The notes under the pieces are model-generated. The model worked only from the letters and a program-made list of their open reading frames with translations. It searched no databases and was not told the origin of the DNA. Made by a program: the position numbers and the translations under genes. 64,000 bases of DNA. Source: JAPLDB01 sp038206355. GTDB taxonomy: Bacteria; Bacteroidota; Bacteroidia; AKYH767-A; 2013-40CM-41-45. The stretch's first letter is position 1. Each line of letters begins with the position of its first letter. The DNA lies in contig JBBRAY010000013.1 of the NCBI GenBank assembly GCA_038206355.1, positions 17,146 to 81,145 on the forward strand. The letters run 5' to 3'. Shown in pieces: positions 8,795 through 17,470 of the stretch.

Positions 8795-9805
8795 TTATTG
8801 AAGATTCGGCTCTTTTCTTTCCAGTTTATATTTACCGATGTTCATTCCGAAGGTGAGGTTCTTTGCACGAACAAGTTCTTCCAGTTCAGTGAGTGATTTT
8901 TTACCGAAGTTACGGAACTTGAGAAGATCAGATTTGTTATAAGAAACCAGGTCTCCCAAAGTCTCAACGTCAGCAGCCTTCAGGCAATTCAATGCACGAA
9001 CTGAAAGATCCAGATCAACCAGTTTGGTAGTAAGCAACTGGCGCATGTGAAGTGTATTCTCATCGAGTTCTTCAGTCGGCGTCTTTTCCTTTGTTTCAAG
9101 TTTCAGTTTATTCTCATCACTGAAGAGGAAGAAATGCTGAATCAGGATATCTGCAGCTTCGCGCAATGCATCTTTCGGATGAATGCTTCCGTCTGTAGTT
9201 AATTCCATTACAAGCTTTTCGTAGTCAGTCTTTTGTTCCACACGATAGTTTTCAATGGAATATTTCACATTGCGAATCGGTGTATAAATAGAGTCAACGA
9301 AAATAGTTCCGAGTGGTGCACTGCTTGTTTTATTCTCTTCAGAAGGGACATAACCGCGGCCTTTTCCGATCTCAATATCCAATTGAAGTTTCACGCTGCT
9401 TTCCATGTGGCAAATCACCAATTCAGGATTTAATACCTGAAACGCATTTGTATATTTTGCGATGTCGCCTGCGGTGAATGTATCTTTTCCGTTTACGGTA
9501 ACTGTTACCTTCTCATAGTCCTGTCCTTCTATCTGGCTCTTCAAACGAACCTGTTTAAGATTCAGGATAATCTCAGTTACGTCTTCAACAACTCCTTTAA
9601 TTGTAGAGAACTCATGGTCCACTCCTGAAATTTTAACAGAAGTAATCGCATGTCCTTCCAAAGAAGAAAGGAGAATTCTGCGGAGTGCATTGCCAATCGT
9701 AATTCCGTAACCGGGTTCCAAAGGACGAAATTCAAATACGCCTGAACGGTCGTCTGAAGTCACCATGATTACTTTGTCCGGTCTCTGAAATGCTAATATT
9801 GCCAT
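8795..9805 (-). CDS. rpoA: DNA-directed RNA polymerase subunit alpha
   Basis: 336 residues. The N-terminal domain (about 1-235) has the assembly motif GYGITIGNALRRILLSSLEG. The C-terminal domain (about 255-322) has the HhH fold (LSVRALNCLKAADVETLGDL ... FRNFGKKSLTELEEL) that contacts UP elements and activators. Its place between rpsD and rplQ is the conserved alpha-operon order. Confidence 0.98.
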   Translation of the reverse strand: MAILAFQRPDKVIMVTSDDRSGVFEFRPLEPGYGITIGNALRRILLSSLEGHAITSVKISGVDHEFSTIKGVVEDVTEIILNLKQVRLKSQIEGQDYEKVTVTVNGKDTFTAGDIAKYTNAFQVLNPELVICHMESSVKLQLDIEIGKGRGYVPSEENKTSSAPLGTIFVDSIYTPIRNVKYSIENYRVEQKTDYEKLVMELTTDGSIHPKDALREAADILIQHFFLFSDENKLKLETKEKTPTEELDENTLHMRQLLTTKLVDLDLSVRALNCLKAADVETLGDLVSYNKSDLLKFRNFGKKSLTELEELVRAKNLTFGMNIGKYKLERKEPNLQ

Positions 9806-9836
9806 TTTATTTTTGTTTTTAAAGTTTATAATTAAA

Positions 9837-9913
9837 TTGAGGTACTAAGTACGAATAATCGCTAATTTACCAATTACGAATATCTGTAAATAGGTAGTAA
9901 TTCGTATTTAGTA
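9837..9913. repeat. TACGAAT-type inverted word tract between rpsD and rpoA
   Basis: GTACTAAGTACGAATAATCG and CAATTACGAATATC near rpoA face inverted copies (AGTAATTCGTATTTAGTATT) next to the rpsD stop. The spacer can fold on itself as an imperfect hairpin. Related words occur at 18424-18465 and 19492-19528. Confidence 0.6.
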
Positions 9914-10519
9914 TTACTTAGAGTACAATTCGACAATCAGCTGTTCCTTGATATTCTCCGGAATCTGGTCACGTGAAGGAACGTTCAATATTTTTCCGCT
10001 CATTGTTCCTTTGTCCATATCCAGCCATGTATGTTTGTTCGCACGGCCCATCAGTGATTCCACTATCACTTCATTTGATTTACTGCGCTCACGAACACCA
10101 ACGACGTCACCGGCTCTGCATGTGTAAGAAGCAATACCTGTTACTTTACCATTCACAGTAATGTGACGGTGAGAAACCAGCTGACGTGCAGCAGAACGTG
10201 TTGGGGCAAACCCAAGGCGGAATACTACGTTGTCAAGACGGAGCTCGATCAATTGTAATAAATTTTCACCTGTGATCCCTTGTTTGCGGGAAGCACGGAC
10301 GAATGTTTTGGCAAACTGGCGCTCCAGTATTCCATAGGTATATTTTGCCTTTTGTTTTTCCTTCAGCTGAACTGCATATTCACTTTGCTTAGAACGCTTC
10401 TTGGAAAGCCCGTGTTGTCCGGGAGGATAATTTTTCTTCTCAAGCACTTTATCCGGACCAAAAATTGGTTCCTGAAACTTGCGTGCGATTTTGGATTTAG
10501 CTCCGATGTATCTTGCCAT
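9914..10519 (-). CDS. rpsD: 30S ribosomal protein S4
   Basis: 201 residues, standard length. It starts MARYIGAKSKIARKFQEPIF and carries the S4 RNA-binding domain (RLDNVVFRLGFAPTRSAARQ ... HITVNGKVT). S4 is a primary 16S rRNA-binding protein and, in many bacteria, an autoregulator of the alpha operon. It lacks the four Cys of zinc-binding S4 variants. It sits 110 bp after rpsK. Confidence 0.97.
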   Translation of the reverse strand: MARYIGAKSKIARKFQEPIFGPDKVLEKKNYPPGQHGLSKKRSKQSEYAVQLKEKQKAKYTYGILERQFAKTFVRASRKQGITGENLLQLIELRLDNVVFRLGFAPTRSAARQLVSHRHITVNGKVTGIASYTCRAGDVVGVRERSKSNEVIVESLMGRANKHTWLDMDKGTMSGKILNVPSRDQIPENIKEQLIVELYSK

Positions 10520-10524
10520 TTTAT

Positions 10525-10552
10525 TTGATGTGAGATTTGAGATGTGAGACGA
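10525..10552. repeat. GAGATTTGAG-type word tract upstream of rpsD
   Basis: GATGTGAGATTTGAGATG followed by TGAGACGAGA begins 6 bp from the rpsD start. In mRNA sense the leader is CTCAAATCTCACATC. The 3' end of the same spacer (10588-10623) carries a different word set, TTTTAACTTTTGACTTATTA-like. Confidence 0.6.
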
Positions 10553-10629
10553 GAGAATAATAAGACCCTGCTCCTATTTCATTTCTGTTTTACTTTTTAA
10601 CTTTTGACTTATTAACTTTTAACTCAGCC

Positions 10630-11046
10630 TTATACTCTTCGTGGTCCCGGCGGACGGCAACCGTTATGCGGAATTGGTGTGAGGTCAATGATTTCACCCA
10701 CTTCAATACCTGATTGATGAAGTGTCCGGATTGCTGACTCGCGTCCGCCACCCGGTCCCCTTACATAAACCTTTACTTTGCGAAGCCCCATATCATGCGC
10801 CACTTTCGCACAATCGCTTGCAGCCAATGAAGCAGCATAAGGAGTATTCTTTTTAGAACCCCTGAAGCCCATTTTACCTGCTGATGACCAGCTGATAACC
10901 TGACCTGATTCATTTGTAAGAGAAATGATGATGTTGTTGAACGTAGCATTCACATAAGCGATGCCGGTTGCTTCAACCTTTACAATTTTCTTACGGGCTT
11001 TTTTTACTTCCGCACCTTTTGCGGAATCCTGTTTTTGTTGAGCCAT
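10630..11046 (-). CDS. rpsK: 30S ribosomal protein S11
   Basis: 138 residues. The conserved core includes ATFNNIIISLTNESGQVISW, GRESAIRTLHQSGIEVGEI and the C-terminal TPIPHNGCRPPGPRRV. The N-terminus has a Lys-rich extension of ~18 residues (AQQKQDSAKGAEVKKARKK). S11 lines the platform of the small subunit near the mRNA exit site, with S7 and S18. Order rpsM-rpsK-rpsD is conserved. Confidence 0.97.
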   Translation of the reverse strand: MAQQKQDSAKGAEVKKARKKIVKVEATGIAYVNATFNNIIISLTNESGQVISWSSAGKMGFRGSKKNTPYAASLAASDCAKVAHDMGLRKVKVYVRGPGGGRESAIRTLHQSGIEVGEIIDLTPIPHNGCRPPGPRRV

Positions 11047-11051
11047 TTAAT

Positions 11052-11100
11052 TTAGATTTGAGATGTGAGACAATGAGATGTGAGAAACAAGGCAGCCATA
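11052..11100. repeat. GAGATTTGAG-type tract ending in CAGCC upstream of rpsK
   Basis: TAGATTTGAGATGTGAGAC is followed by AATGAGATGTGAGAAACAAG and GCAGCCATA. The ending GCAGCCATA is shared with the element at 29781-29856, and CAGCC also ends the tracts at 18031-18070, 33031-33055 and 35445-35514, suggesting a defined element boundary. Confidence 0.6.
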
Positions 11101-11206
11101 CGATAATGCCAACAACTGTTTTGTTTTACTCATATTCAATATCCCATATCTTCTATTTTTGTTTTACTTCAATTATTACTATTCACAACTCCTGTTTCAG
11201 AGCTGC

Positions 11207-11584
11207 TTACATCTTCGCTGCCTTCTTCTTGTTGGCAACAGTTTTACGTTTTCCTTTTCTTGTTCTGCAATTGGTACGTGTGCGTTGTCCGCGAACAGGA
11301 AGTCCTGAACGATGACGCATGCCGCGGTAACTGTTGATGTCAACCAACCGCTTAATGTTAAGCTGAACTTCAGAGCGAAGCGCACCTTCTACTTTCATTT
11401 CAGTAATAATACCCCTGATCTTATTGAGTTCATCGTCATTCCATTCTTCTACTTTTTTGTCAAATGAAATTGCAGCCTCATTAAGGATGTTCTGCGCAGT
11501 AGAGCGACCAATACCGTAAATATACGTTAGTCCTATTTCGCCTCTCTTGTGCTTGGGTAAATCAACGCCTGATATACGAGCCAT
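11207..11584 (-). CDS. rpsM: 30S ribosomal protein S13
   Basis: 125 residues. MARISGVDLPKHKRGEIGLT at the N-terminus, the H2TH-type helical domain in the middle, and the basic tail RGMRHRSGLPVRGQRTRTNC ending in KRKTVANKKKAAKM. S13 contacts the P-site tRNA and the 50S subunit through bridges B1a/b. It lies 32 bp after rpmJ. Confidence 0.97.
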   Translation of the reverse strand: MARISGVDLPKHKRGEIGLTYIYGIGRSTAQNILNEAAISFDKKVEEWNDDELNKIRGIITEMKVEGALRSEVQLNIKRLVDINSYRGMRHRSGLPVRGQRTRTNCRTRKGKRKTVANKKKAAKM

Positions 11585-11616
11585 TTTTTATATTTTAATT
11601 AATGATTTCTGATTGA

Positions 11617-11733
11617 TTAGCCTTGTCTCTGTTTGAAACGAGGGTTGGCTTTGTTAATGACATACAGCCGTCCTTTCCTGCGAACGATCTTGCATTCCGG
11701 ACTGCGTTTTTTAATTGATGGTTTTACTTTCAT
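11617..11733 (-). CDS. rpmJ: 50S ribosomal protein L36, zinc-free form
   Basis: 38 residues, read directly from the sequence: MKVKPSIKKRSPECKIVRRK, then GRLYVINKANPRFKQRQG. Three of the four zinc ligands of canonical L36 are replaced (the first Cys is Ser11, the third is Asn27, and the His is absent); only Cys14 remains, so this is the C-minus form usual in Bacteroidota. It sits between infA (84 bp) and rpsM (32 bp), as expected. Confidence 0.93.
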   Translation of the reverse strand: MKVKPSIKKRSPECKIVRRKGRLYVINKANPRFKQRQG

Positions 11734-11736
11734 TAT

Positions 11737-11812
11737 CTGTGATTTGAATCTGGATATCTGAGATTTGAGAAAAACATTTTGTGTTTCCTCTCACAACTCA
11801 TATCTCTTGTCT
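11737..11812. repeat. Inverted word tract between infA and rpmJ
   Basis: Forward words (GGATATCTGAGATTTGAGAA) near rpmJ face inverted words (CTCTCACAACTCATATCTC) near the infA stop, giving an imperfect stem across most of the 84-bp spacer. Confidence 0.55.
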
Positions 11813-11817
11813 ATTTA

Positions 11818-12036
11818 TTATTTATATCTATATGTTATTCTACCTTTAGTAAGATCATACGGGCTCATTTCAACTTTCACTTTATCCCCCGGAAGAATCT
11901 TAATGTAATTCATCCGCATTTTACCACTGATATGAGCAATTATCTCGTGGCCATTTTCCAGTTCCACACGGAACATTGCATTACTCAGCGCCTCTTTAAT
12001 CGTGCCGTCCTGTTCTATGCTGCTTTGTTTCGCCAC
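11818..12036 (-). CDS. infA: Translation initiation factor IF-1
   Basis: 72 residues, exact family length, a single S1-like OB fold: IEQDGTIKEALSNAMFRVEL ... MRMNYIKILPGDKVKVEMSP. IF-1 binds the A site of the 30S subunit during initiation. It follows map by 4 bp, indicating co-translation. Confidence 0.97.
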   Translation of the reverse strand: MAKQSSIEQDGTIKEALSNAMFRVELENGHEIIAHISGKMRMNYIKILPGDKVKVEMSPYDLTKGRITYRYK

Positions 12037-12040
12037 TTGC

Positions 12041-12838
12041 TTAATGTATATTCTGTGTATGATTATTTTCTGCTAATGCTTCTTCAATTATTTCAAACGA
12101 TGACAATATATCCGCTTTATCTTTCCTGATCGCTACATTATGTTCGAAGTGAGCTGAAGGCAGATTGTCTGCTGTCCTCACCGTCCATCCGTCATTCTCA
12201 TGAACCACATTCTTCACGCCCATATTGATCATCGGTTCTATTGCAATCACCAATCCTTCTTTCATCACAATTCCGGAACCTCGTCTTCCGAAGTTTGGAA
12301 CTTCCGGTTTCTCGTGCAGGTGTCTTCCCAATCCATGTCCGACCAACTCTCTCACCACTGAATAACCGTTGCTTTCTGCATGGTACTGGATTGCAAAACT
12401 AACGTCACCCAGTCGTGCACCTGCAACAGCGGCTTCTATACCTTTGTATAAACATTCCCGCGTTACCCTGAGTAGCCGAACAGTTTTCTCATCCACTTCA
12501 CCAATGGTAAAGGTATAAGCACTGTCACCATAGAATGCGTTTTTCAGTACTCCACAATCAACTGAACAAATATCCCCCTCCTTCAATTCCTTATTATCCG
12601 GGATTCCATGTACCACCTGTGAATTCACTGAAATACACAGTGAGTTGGGGAACCCTTTATAATTAAGGAATGCGGGTACTCCTTTGTTGTCGCGGATAAA
12701 TTCTTCAGCAATTTTATCAAGTGCCAGTGTTGTTACACCGGGCCTGATTTCCTTCGCCAATACCGCCAGCGTTTTTGAAACAAGTAAAGAACTTTCTCTT
12801 AATAACTCAATCTCTTCTTCTGTCTTATAGTAAACCAT
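12041..12838 (-). CDS. map: Type I methionine aminopeptidase
   Basis: 265 residues from the start chosen at 12838 (MVYYKTEEEIELLRESSLLV); an upstream in-frame ATG would add 15 residues that do not resemble the family. Metal ligands of the pita-bread fold are visible: SVDCGV and YGDSAYTF (Asp), ELVGHGLGRHLHEKPEVPNF (His), and the Glu in AIEPM and in HENDGWTV. It removes the N-terminal Met from nascent proteins. Lying between secY and infA, it follows the common spc-operon order. Confidence 0.96.
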   Translation of the reverse strand: MVYYKTEEEIELLRESSLLVSKTLAVLAKEIRPGVTTLALDKIAEEFIRDNKGVPAFLNYKGFPNSLCISVNSQVVHGIPDNKELKEGDICSVDCGVLKNAFYGDSAYTFTIGEVDEKTVRLLRVTRECLYKGIEAAVAGARLGDVSFAIQYHAESNGYSVVRELVGHGLGRHLHEKPEVPNFGRRGSGIVMKEGLVIAIEPMINMGVKNVVHENDGWTVRTADNLPSAHFEHNVAIRKDKADILSSFEIIEEALAENNHTQNIH

Positions 12839-12892
12839 CGTCATAAGTTTGAGCCGGGACAAATTTACAGCTTCATCCCGCACTGTATTGTA

Positions 12893-14251
12893 TTACATTC
12901 CTCCGGCCGCTTGCGAACTCCGTCCTTTGATACGACCTGACTTCATCAGTCCGTCGTAGTGACGCATCAACAGGTGACTTTCGATTTGTTGTAAAGTATC
13001 AAGTACTACACCCACTAAGATGAGCAGTGAAGTACCGCCATAGAAGTGAGCAAATTCATTACTGACATTGGCAAGAATCGCAAATGTCGGAAGTATTGCA
13101 ATCAACGCAAGGAATATTGCACCGGGCAATACTATGCGGGACATTGTATCATCAATAAAGTCGCCGGTTTGTTTACCGGGCTTTACACCGGGAATAAATC
13201 CATTATTCCGTTTCATATCATCAGCCATTTGTGTCGGATTCACAGCAATAGCAGTATAGAAATAGGTGAACAGAATGATTAATACGGCAAATGTAAAGTT
13301 ATACCAGAATGAAGTATAGTTACCAAACGTGGTAAGAATACCTTGTGTAGCACTTGCATCCGGAAAGAACTGCGCAATAGTTGCAGGAATAAACATAATT
13401 GCCTGAGCAAAAATGATTGGCATTACACCAGCAGCATTTACTTTTAACGGGATGTACTGACGTACGCCACCGTATTGTTTATTTCCTACAATTTTCTTGG
13501 CAAAATTAACAGGTATTCGCCGTGTACCCTGCACGAGCAAGATGACAAATGCGACGACGGCTGCGAGGGCAACAATTTCAACAAGAAATACAACCATTCC
13601 TCCCTGGTTCAAACGTGAATTGAATTCATCACGCAATGCGGCCGGGAGCCGGGCAATAATTCCGATCATGATAATCAGTGAAATACCGTTTCCAAGACCT
13701 TTATCGGTTATGCGCTCACCGAGCCACATTACAAATACAGTTCCTGCAATGAGGATGGTAATTGAAGTAAACCAGAACTGGAATGGAGAGACAATTTCAG
13801 GATTGGTAATGGAGATGATTGCACTTGGAACCTGTGAACGAAGATTTACGATATACCCCGGTGCCTGGAAAGCACAGATGATAATCGTTAGCCAGCGTGT
13901 AATCTGGTTGATGCGTTTACGTCCACTCTCTCCTTCTTTCTGTAATTTCTGAAAATACGGTATGGCGATACTCAACAACTGCACTACGATAGATGCAGAA
14001 ATGTAAGGCATGATTCCCAACGCAAAAATAGAAGAATGAGAAAATGCTCCGCCACTGAACATATCAAGCAATCCCAGTACCCCTTTTGAAGTCTGGTTTT
14101 GAAGATTGCTCAGCTGTTCAGGATCAACACCCGGCAACACGACGTGCGAGCCCAGGCGATAGATCACCAGGAAGAATAACGTATTAATAATACGCACTCT
14201 CAGATCTTCGATCTTGAAAATATTCCTTATCGTCTGAAAAAGATTCTTCAT
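12893..14251 (-). CDS. secY: Preprotein translocase subunit SecY
   Basis: 452 residues, ten membrane helices. Recognisable parts are the N-terminal KIEDLRVRIINTLFFLVIYR, the plug region after GVDPEQLSNLQN, GLGNGISLIIMIGI, and the cytosolic loops with RRIPVNFAKK and GRSSQAAGGM at the C-terminus. It forms the protein-conducting channel with SecE/SecG, and it also carries the T9SS cargo of this organism across the inner membrane. It starts 3 bp after rplO ends. Confidence 0.98.
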   Translation of the reverse strand: MKNLFQTIRNIFKIEDLRVRIINTLFFLVIYRLGSHVVLPGVDPEQLSNLQNQTSKGVLGLLDMFSGGAFSHSSIFALGIMPYISASIVVQLLSIAIPYFQKLQKEGESGRKRINQITRWLTIIICAFQAPGYIVNLRSQVPSAIISITNPEIVSPFQFWFTSITILIAGTVFVMWLGERITDKGLGNGISLIIMIGIIARLPAALRDEFNSRLNQGGMVVFLVEIVALAAVVAFVILLVQGTRRIPVNFAKKIVGNKQYGGVRQYIPLKVNAAGVMPIIFAQAIMFIPATIAQFFPDASATQGILTTFGNYTSFWYNFTFAVLIILFTYFYTAIAVNPTQMADDMKRNNGFIPGVKPGKQTGDFIDDTMSRIVLPGAIFLALIAILPTFAILANVSNEFAHFYGGTSLLILVGVVLDTLQQIESHLLMRHYDGLMKSGRIKGRSSQAAGGM

Positions 14252-14254
14252 ACT

Positions 14255-14731
14255 TTATTTTGTTGCCGGTGCTGCGGACTTTGTTTCGATTACAGTAGTT
14301 GTTCCACCTTTAGCTTCGATAGCTGTTTTAGCTGTAGTTGAGAAAGCATGTGCTTTCACTTCGATCTTTGATTTTATTTCACCACGGCCAAGAATTTTAA
14401 CAAGGTCTTTTTTTCCGACAAGTCCGTTTTCTATCAGCGTCTTCACGTCGATGGAAGTCAGTTTTTTATTCTCTGCCAGTGCCTGAATAGTATCCAGATT
14501 TACGCCATTGTATTCAACACGGAATGGATTTTTGAATCCGAATTTTGGAAGACGTCTTTGCAAAGGCATTTGACCTCCTTCAAATCCACGCTTTGCGCTA
14601 TAACCCGAACGCGATTGTGCGCCTTTATGTCCGCGCGTTGATGTACCGCCTTTACCGGATCCTGTACCACGGCCTTTACGCTTGTGGGAATGTGTTGATC
14701 CTTTTGCAGGTGTAAGAGTATGTAAATTCAT
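14255..14731 (-). CDS. rplO: 50S ribosomal protein L15
   Basis: 158 residues. The Gly/Arg-rich N-terminus is typical (HSHKRKGRGTGSGKGGTSTR; GHKGAQSRSGYSAKRGFEGG), followed by MPLQRRLPKFGFKNPFR. The C-terminus carries a short Ala/Thr extension (TKSAAPATK). L15 is a late-assembly 23S rRNA-binding protein. It sits 48 bp after rpmD and immediately before secY. Confidence 0.96.
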   Translation of the reverse strand: MNLHTLTPAKGSTHSHKRKGRGTGSGKGGTSTRGHKGAQSRSGYSAKRGFEGGQMPLQRRLPKFGFKNPFRVEYNGVNLDTIQALAENKKLTSIDVKTLIENGLVGKKDLVKILGRGEIKSKIEVKAHAFSTTAKTAIEAKGGTTTVIETKSAAPATK

Positions 14732-14779
14732 TGCTGTTAATATTGTTTACGTTGCCTTAACGACACCGTGTTTTTGATT

Positions 14780-14959
14780 TTAGATTTCTACTGAAGTAAT
14801 CATGTGTTTAACGGTATTCACCATTCCCTGAATCTGAACGGTCGCTTCCTTTTCCACAGATGAATTCAATCTGGTGAGGCCCAAAGCTTTCAGTGTACGC
14901 TTCTGATTCGGCGGACGGTCGATTGGGCTTTTTACTAAAGTGATTCTGATCTTTGCCAT
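14780..14959 (-). CDS. rpmD: 50S ribosomal protein L30
   Basis: 59 residues, found by direct translation of the gap between rpsE and rplO: MAKIRITLVKSPIDRPPNQK, then RTLKALGLTRLNSSVEKEAT, ending MVNTVKHMITSVEI. Length and the ferredoxin-like L30 motif (IxLVKSPIxRPxxQxxTLKALGL) match the family. Order rpsE-rpmD-rplO is conserved. Confidence 0.95.
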   Translation of the reverse strand: MAKIRITLVKSPIDRPPNQKRTLKALGLTRLNSSVEKEATVQIQGMVNTVKHMITSVEI

Positions 14960-15020
14960 TTTGATTTACTTTATATTCTTCTTTGCCAATTGCACATTGT
15001 CAATTGCCAACTGATTTAAT

Positions 15021-15542
15021 TTATTTTCCTGTAAACACTTTTGTCATTTTAATTCCTCTGTGCTGAGCAATGGTTGCCGCATCACGCATTTTGCTGAGTG
15101 CGTCAATTGTTGCCTTCACCACATTGTGCGGGTTAGAACTACCCTTTGATTTAGCAAGTACGTCATGGATGCCAACACTCTCGAGTACAGCACGCATTGC
15201 ACCTCCTGCAATTACTCCTGTTCCGGGAGCTGCCGGGCGAAGGAATACCAATGCACCACCAAATTTTCCATGACCTTCATGAGGAACGGTACCACGGATG
15301 ATCGGAACTTTCACGAGATTTTTCTTTGCATCATCAATACCTTTAGAAACTGCATCGCTGACTTCCTTTGATTTGCCGAGACCATGACCAACCACACCGT
15401 GTTCATCTCCGACAACAACAATTGCTGCGAAACGGAATGCACGACCTCCCTTTGTTACTTTGGTAACACGATTTACAGCCACCAGGCGATCTTTCAATTC
15501 GATCTCACTGGTCTTAACTCTCTTTACGTTTGCTTCTGACAT
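15021..15542 (-). CDS. rpsE: 30S ribosomal protein S5
   Basis: 173 residues. Double-stranded-RNA-binding N-terminal domain (LKDRLVAVNRVTKVTKGGRA, FAAIVVVGDEHGVVGHGLGK) and C-terminal GHHK-like domain (RPAAPGTGVIAGGAMRAVLE, GSSNPHNVVKATIDAL). S5 functions in decoding fidelity and the helicase activity of the mRNA entry site. It lies 18 bp after rplR. Confidence 0.97.
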   Translation of the reverse strand: MSEANVKRVKTSEIELKDRLVAVNRVTKVTKGGRAFRFAAIVVVGDEHGVVGHGLGKSKEVSDAVSKGIDDAKKNLVKVPIIRGTVPHEGHGKFGGALVFLRPAAPGTGVIAGGAMRAVLESVGIHDVLAKSKGSSNPHNVVKATIDALSKMRDAATIAQHRGIKMTKVFTGK

Positions 15543-15560
15543 TTTTTTTGATTGAATTTT

Positions 15561-15911
15561 TTAGAATTGTAATCCTCCCTCGCGTGCTCCATCAGCCAAT
15601 GCTTTTACCCGGCCATGATAAAGAAAACCGCCACGGTCAAATACAACAGCCTTGATTCCTGCCTGTACTGCTTTGTCTGCAATTTGCTTACCTACTTCTT
15701 TGGCGATGTCAACTTTCTTTCCTTTCACTGCGAAATCTTTTGGTGCAGAGGAAGCAGCAGCTATCGTTACTCCATCAATATCATTGATTAGCTGGGCATA
15801 AATTTGCTTGTTGCTGCGGAATACACTGAGACGGGGACGTGCAGCTGTTCCTTTCACCACCCTGCGAATGCGGGAGTGAACACCTTTTCTTCTTTCTTGT
15901 TTCCTTAACAT
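15561..15911 (-). CDS. rplR: 50S ribosomal protein L18
   Basis: 116 residues. Family signatures include RPRLSVFRSNKQIYAQLIND, the Ala-rich middle and AVVFDRGGFLYHGRVKALAD near the C-terminus. L18 binds 5S rRNA with L5 and L25 in the central protuberance. It is separated from rplF by 101 bp containing a word tract. Confidence 0.96.
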   Translation of the reverse strand: MLRKQERRKGVHSRIRRVVKGTAARPRLSVFRSNKQIYAQLINDIDGVTIAAASSAPKDFAVKGKKVDIAKEVGKQIADKAVQAGIKAVVFDRGGFLYHGRVKALADGAREGGLQF

Positions 15912-15985
15912 GATAATATAGCTATGAGACTTGAGATGTGAGATTTGTGAAAATCCTGATCTGTTATCTGATTATTATTTTTTTT
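15912..15985. repeat. GAGATGTGAG-type word tract upstream of rplR
   Basis: GCTATGAGACTTGAGATGTG and AGATTTGTGA lie next to the rplR start; CTGATCTGTTATCTGATT follows toward rplF. It is a looser member of the same spacer family. Confidence 0.5.
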
Positions 15986-16012
15986 TCTATTTGTCAATTA
16001 CTTATCACCTAC

Positions 16013-16567
16013 CTATTTCTTAGCTGCTGATTTACCGGCCTTTCTTCTCAACACTTCTCCGATAAACTTAACACCCTTTCCTTTATACGGCTCAGGCGTA
16101 CGCAGTGATCTGATCTTAGCTGCAACCGAACCGATCAATTGCTTGTCGGCACTTTCAAGAGTGATGATCGGATTTTGTCCCTTATCCTGTTTGGCGCTTA
16201 CTTTTATTTCTGCCGGCATTTCAAATACTACATGGTGAGAATATCCAAGTACAAGGTCAAGGTTTTGTCCCTGCGTGGATGCTTTGTATCCCACACCAAC
16301 CAGTTCCTGTTCTTTTTTATAACCGGTTGTTACACCAATGATCATGTTATTGATCAGCGCACGGTAAAGTCCATGCAATGCACGGTGCTGTTTCTGTTCG
16401 GTATTGCGTGTAACTGTAACTGAAGTACCTTCAAGGGTGATTGTAACACCGTCAACTATTTTCTGTGACAGTTCGCCTTTGGGTCCTTTCACCCGCACAT
16501 TTCCATCTGCAACTTTTACTTCCACTTTTGCGGGAATCTCTATTGGTAATTTTCCTATTCGTGACAT
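16013..16567 (-). CDS. rplF: 50S ribosomal protein L6
   Basis: 184 residues with the two duplicated L6 domains: MSRIGKLPIEIPAKVEVKVA at the start and the C-terminal signature PEPYKGKGVKFIGEVLRRKA. L6 lies near the sarcin-ricin loop and contacts elongation factors. Spacing to rpsH is 39 bp. Confidence 0.97.
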   Translation of the reverse strand: MSRIGKLPIEIPAKVEVKVADGNVRVKGPKGELSQKIVDGVTITLEGTSVTVTRNTEQKQHRALHGLYRALINNMIIGVTTGYKKEQELVGVGYKASTQGQNLDLVLGYSHHVVFEMPAEIKVSAKQDKGQNPIITLESADKQLIGSVAAKIRSLRTPEPYKGKGVKFIGEVLRRKAGKSAAKK

Positions 16568-16606
16568 AATCTTTTTCTTATACTTATTTCAATATAAAAC
16601 CACTTA

Positions 16607-17002
16607 TTAATAAACGTAGCAAAGTACTTCTCCCCCGACTTTCATTTCCTTAGCTTCTTTGTCTGTCATCACACCTTTTGATGTGGAAAGGATTGCGATG
16701 CCCAGTCCGTTGAGAACCCGGGGCATACGGTCAACGTGTGCATATCTTCTCAATCCGGGGCTACTAATCCGCGTGATCTGTTGTATTGCTGCTGTTTTTG
16801 TTACAGGATGATACTTCAGTGCGATCTTAATGATACCCTGTTTGTCATCTTCCTCGAACTTATAGTCCATGATGTATCCTTTATCCTTCAGGATTTTTGT
16901 CATCTCTTTCTTCAGGTTGGACGCAGGCACTTCAACAATACGGTGTCCGGCTTGAACAGCGTTGCGAATGCGGGTTAGGAAATCTCCAATTGTATCTGCC
17001 AT
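16607..17002 (-). CDS. rpsH: 30S ribosomal protein S8
   Basis: 131 residues. MADTIGDFLTRIRNAVQAGH, the central ISSPGLRRYAHVDRMPRVLN and the C-terminal GIAILSTSKGVMTDKEAKEM match S8. S8 binds helix 21 of 16S rRNA and, in E. coli, represses the spc operon; whether it does so here cannot be told. Confidence 0.97.
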   Translation of the reverse strand: MADTIGDFLTRIRNAVQAGHRIVEVPASNLKKEMTKILKDKGYIMDYKFEEDDKQGIIKIALKYHPVTKTAAIQQITRISSPGLRRYAHVDRMPRVLNGLGIAILSTSKGVMTDKEAKEMKVGGEVLCYVY

Positions 17003-17123
17003 TTTTATTATTCGTTAATCGTCTGCCTTGTGGCAAACAGGTTATTCATTTTTAGTTATGCAATTTATTTTTTGTTATTTTCAGTATCCGGATAACTGAT
17101 GACGGAATACGGAAAATTTATTT

Positions 17124-17393
17124 TTACCAGCTTGCCTTAGTTACACCGGGGATTTTTCCCTCGAGCGCCATATTGCGGAACATGTTACGCGACAATCCAA
17201 ACACACGCATATATCCTTTCGGACGACCACTCAGTTTGCAGCGGTTGTGCATTCTTACCGGTGAAGCGTTCTTGGGAAGTTTGTCAAGTCCGGCATAGTC
17301 ACCGGCTTTTTTCAGTGCAGCCCTTTTGGCAGCATATCTTGCTACCATCCTGGCGCGCTTCACTTCCCTAGCTTTCATTGATTCTTTTGCCAT
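17124..17393 (-). CDS. rpsN: 30S ribosomal protein S14, long zinc-free form
   Basis: 89 residues: the long type without the CxxC...CxxC zinc ribbon (only one Cys, in MHNRCKLSGRPKGYMRVF). The C-terminus is NMALEGKIPGVTKASW. It lies 77 bp after rplE and 121 bp before rpsH; that second gap contains no clear ORF. Confidence 0.96.
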   Translation of the reverse strand: MAKESMKAREVKRARMVARYAAKRAALKKAGDYAGLDKLPKNASPVRMHNRCKLSGRPKGYMRVFGLSRNMFRNMALEGKIPGVTKASW

Positions 17394-17470
17394 CTTTTTT
17401 GTTTAATTTATTTTTTCTGAAATCAGGATCTTTGAAGTTTTTTCATTTCCCCTGACTCCTGTTTTAATTC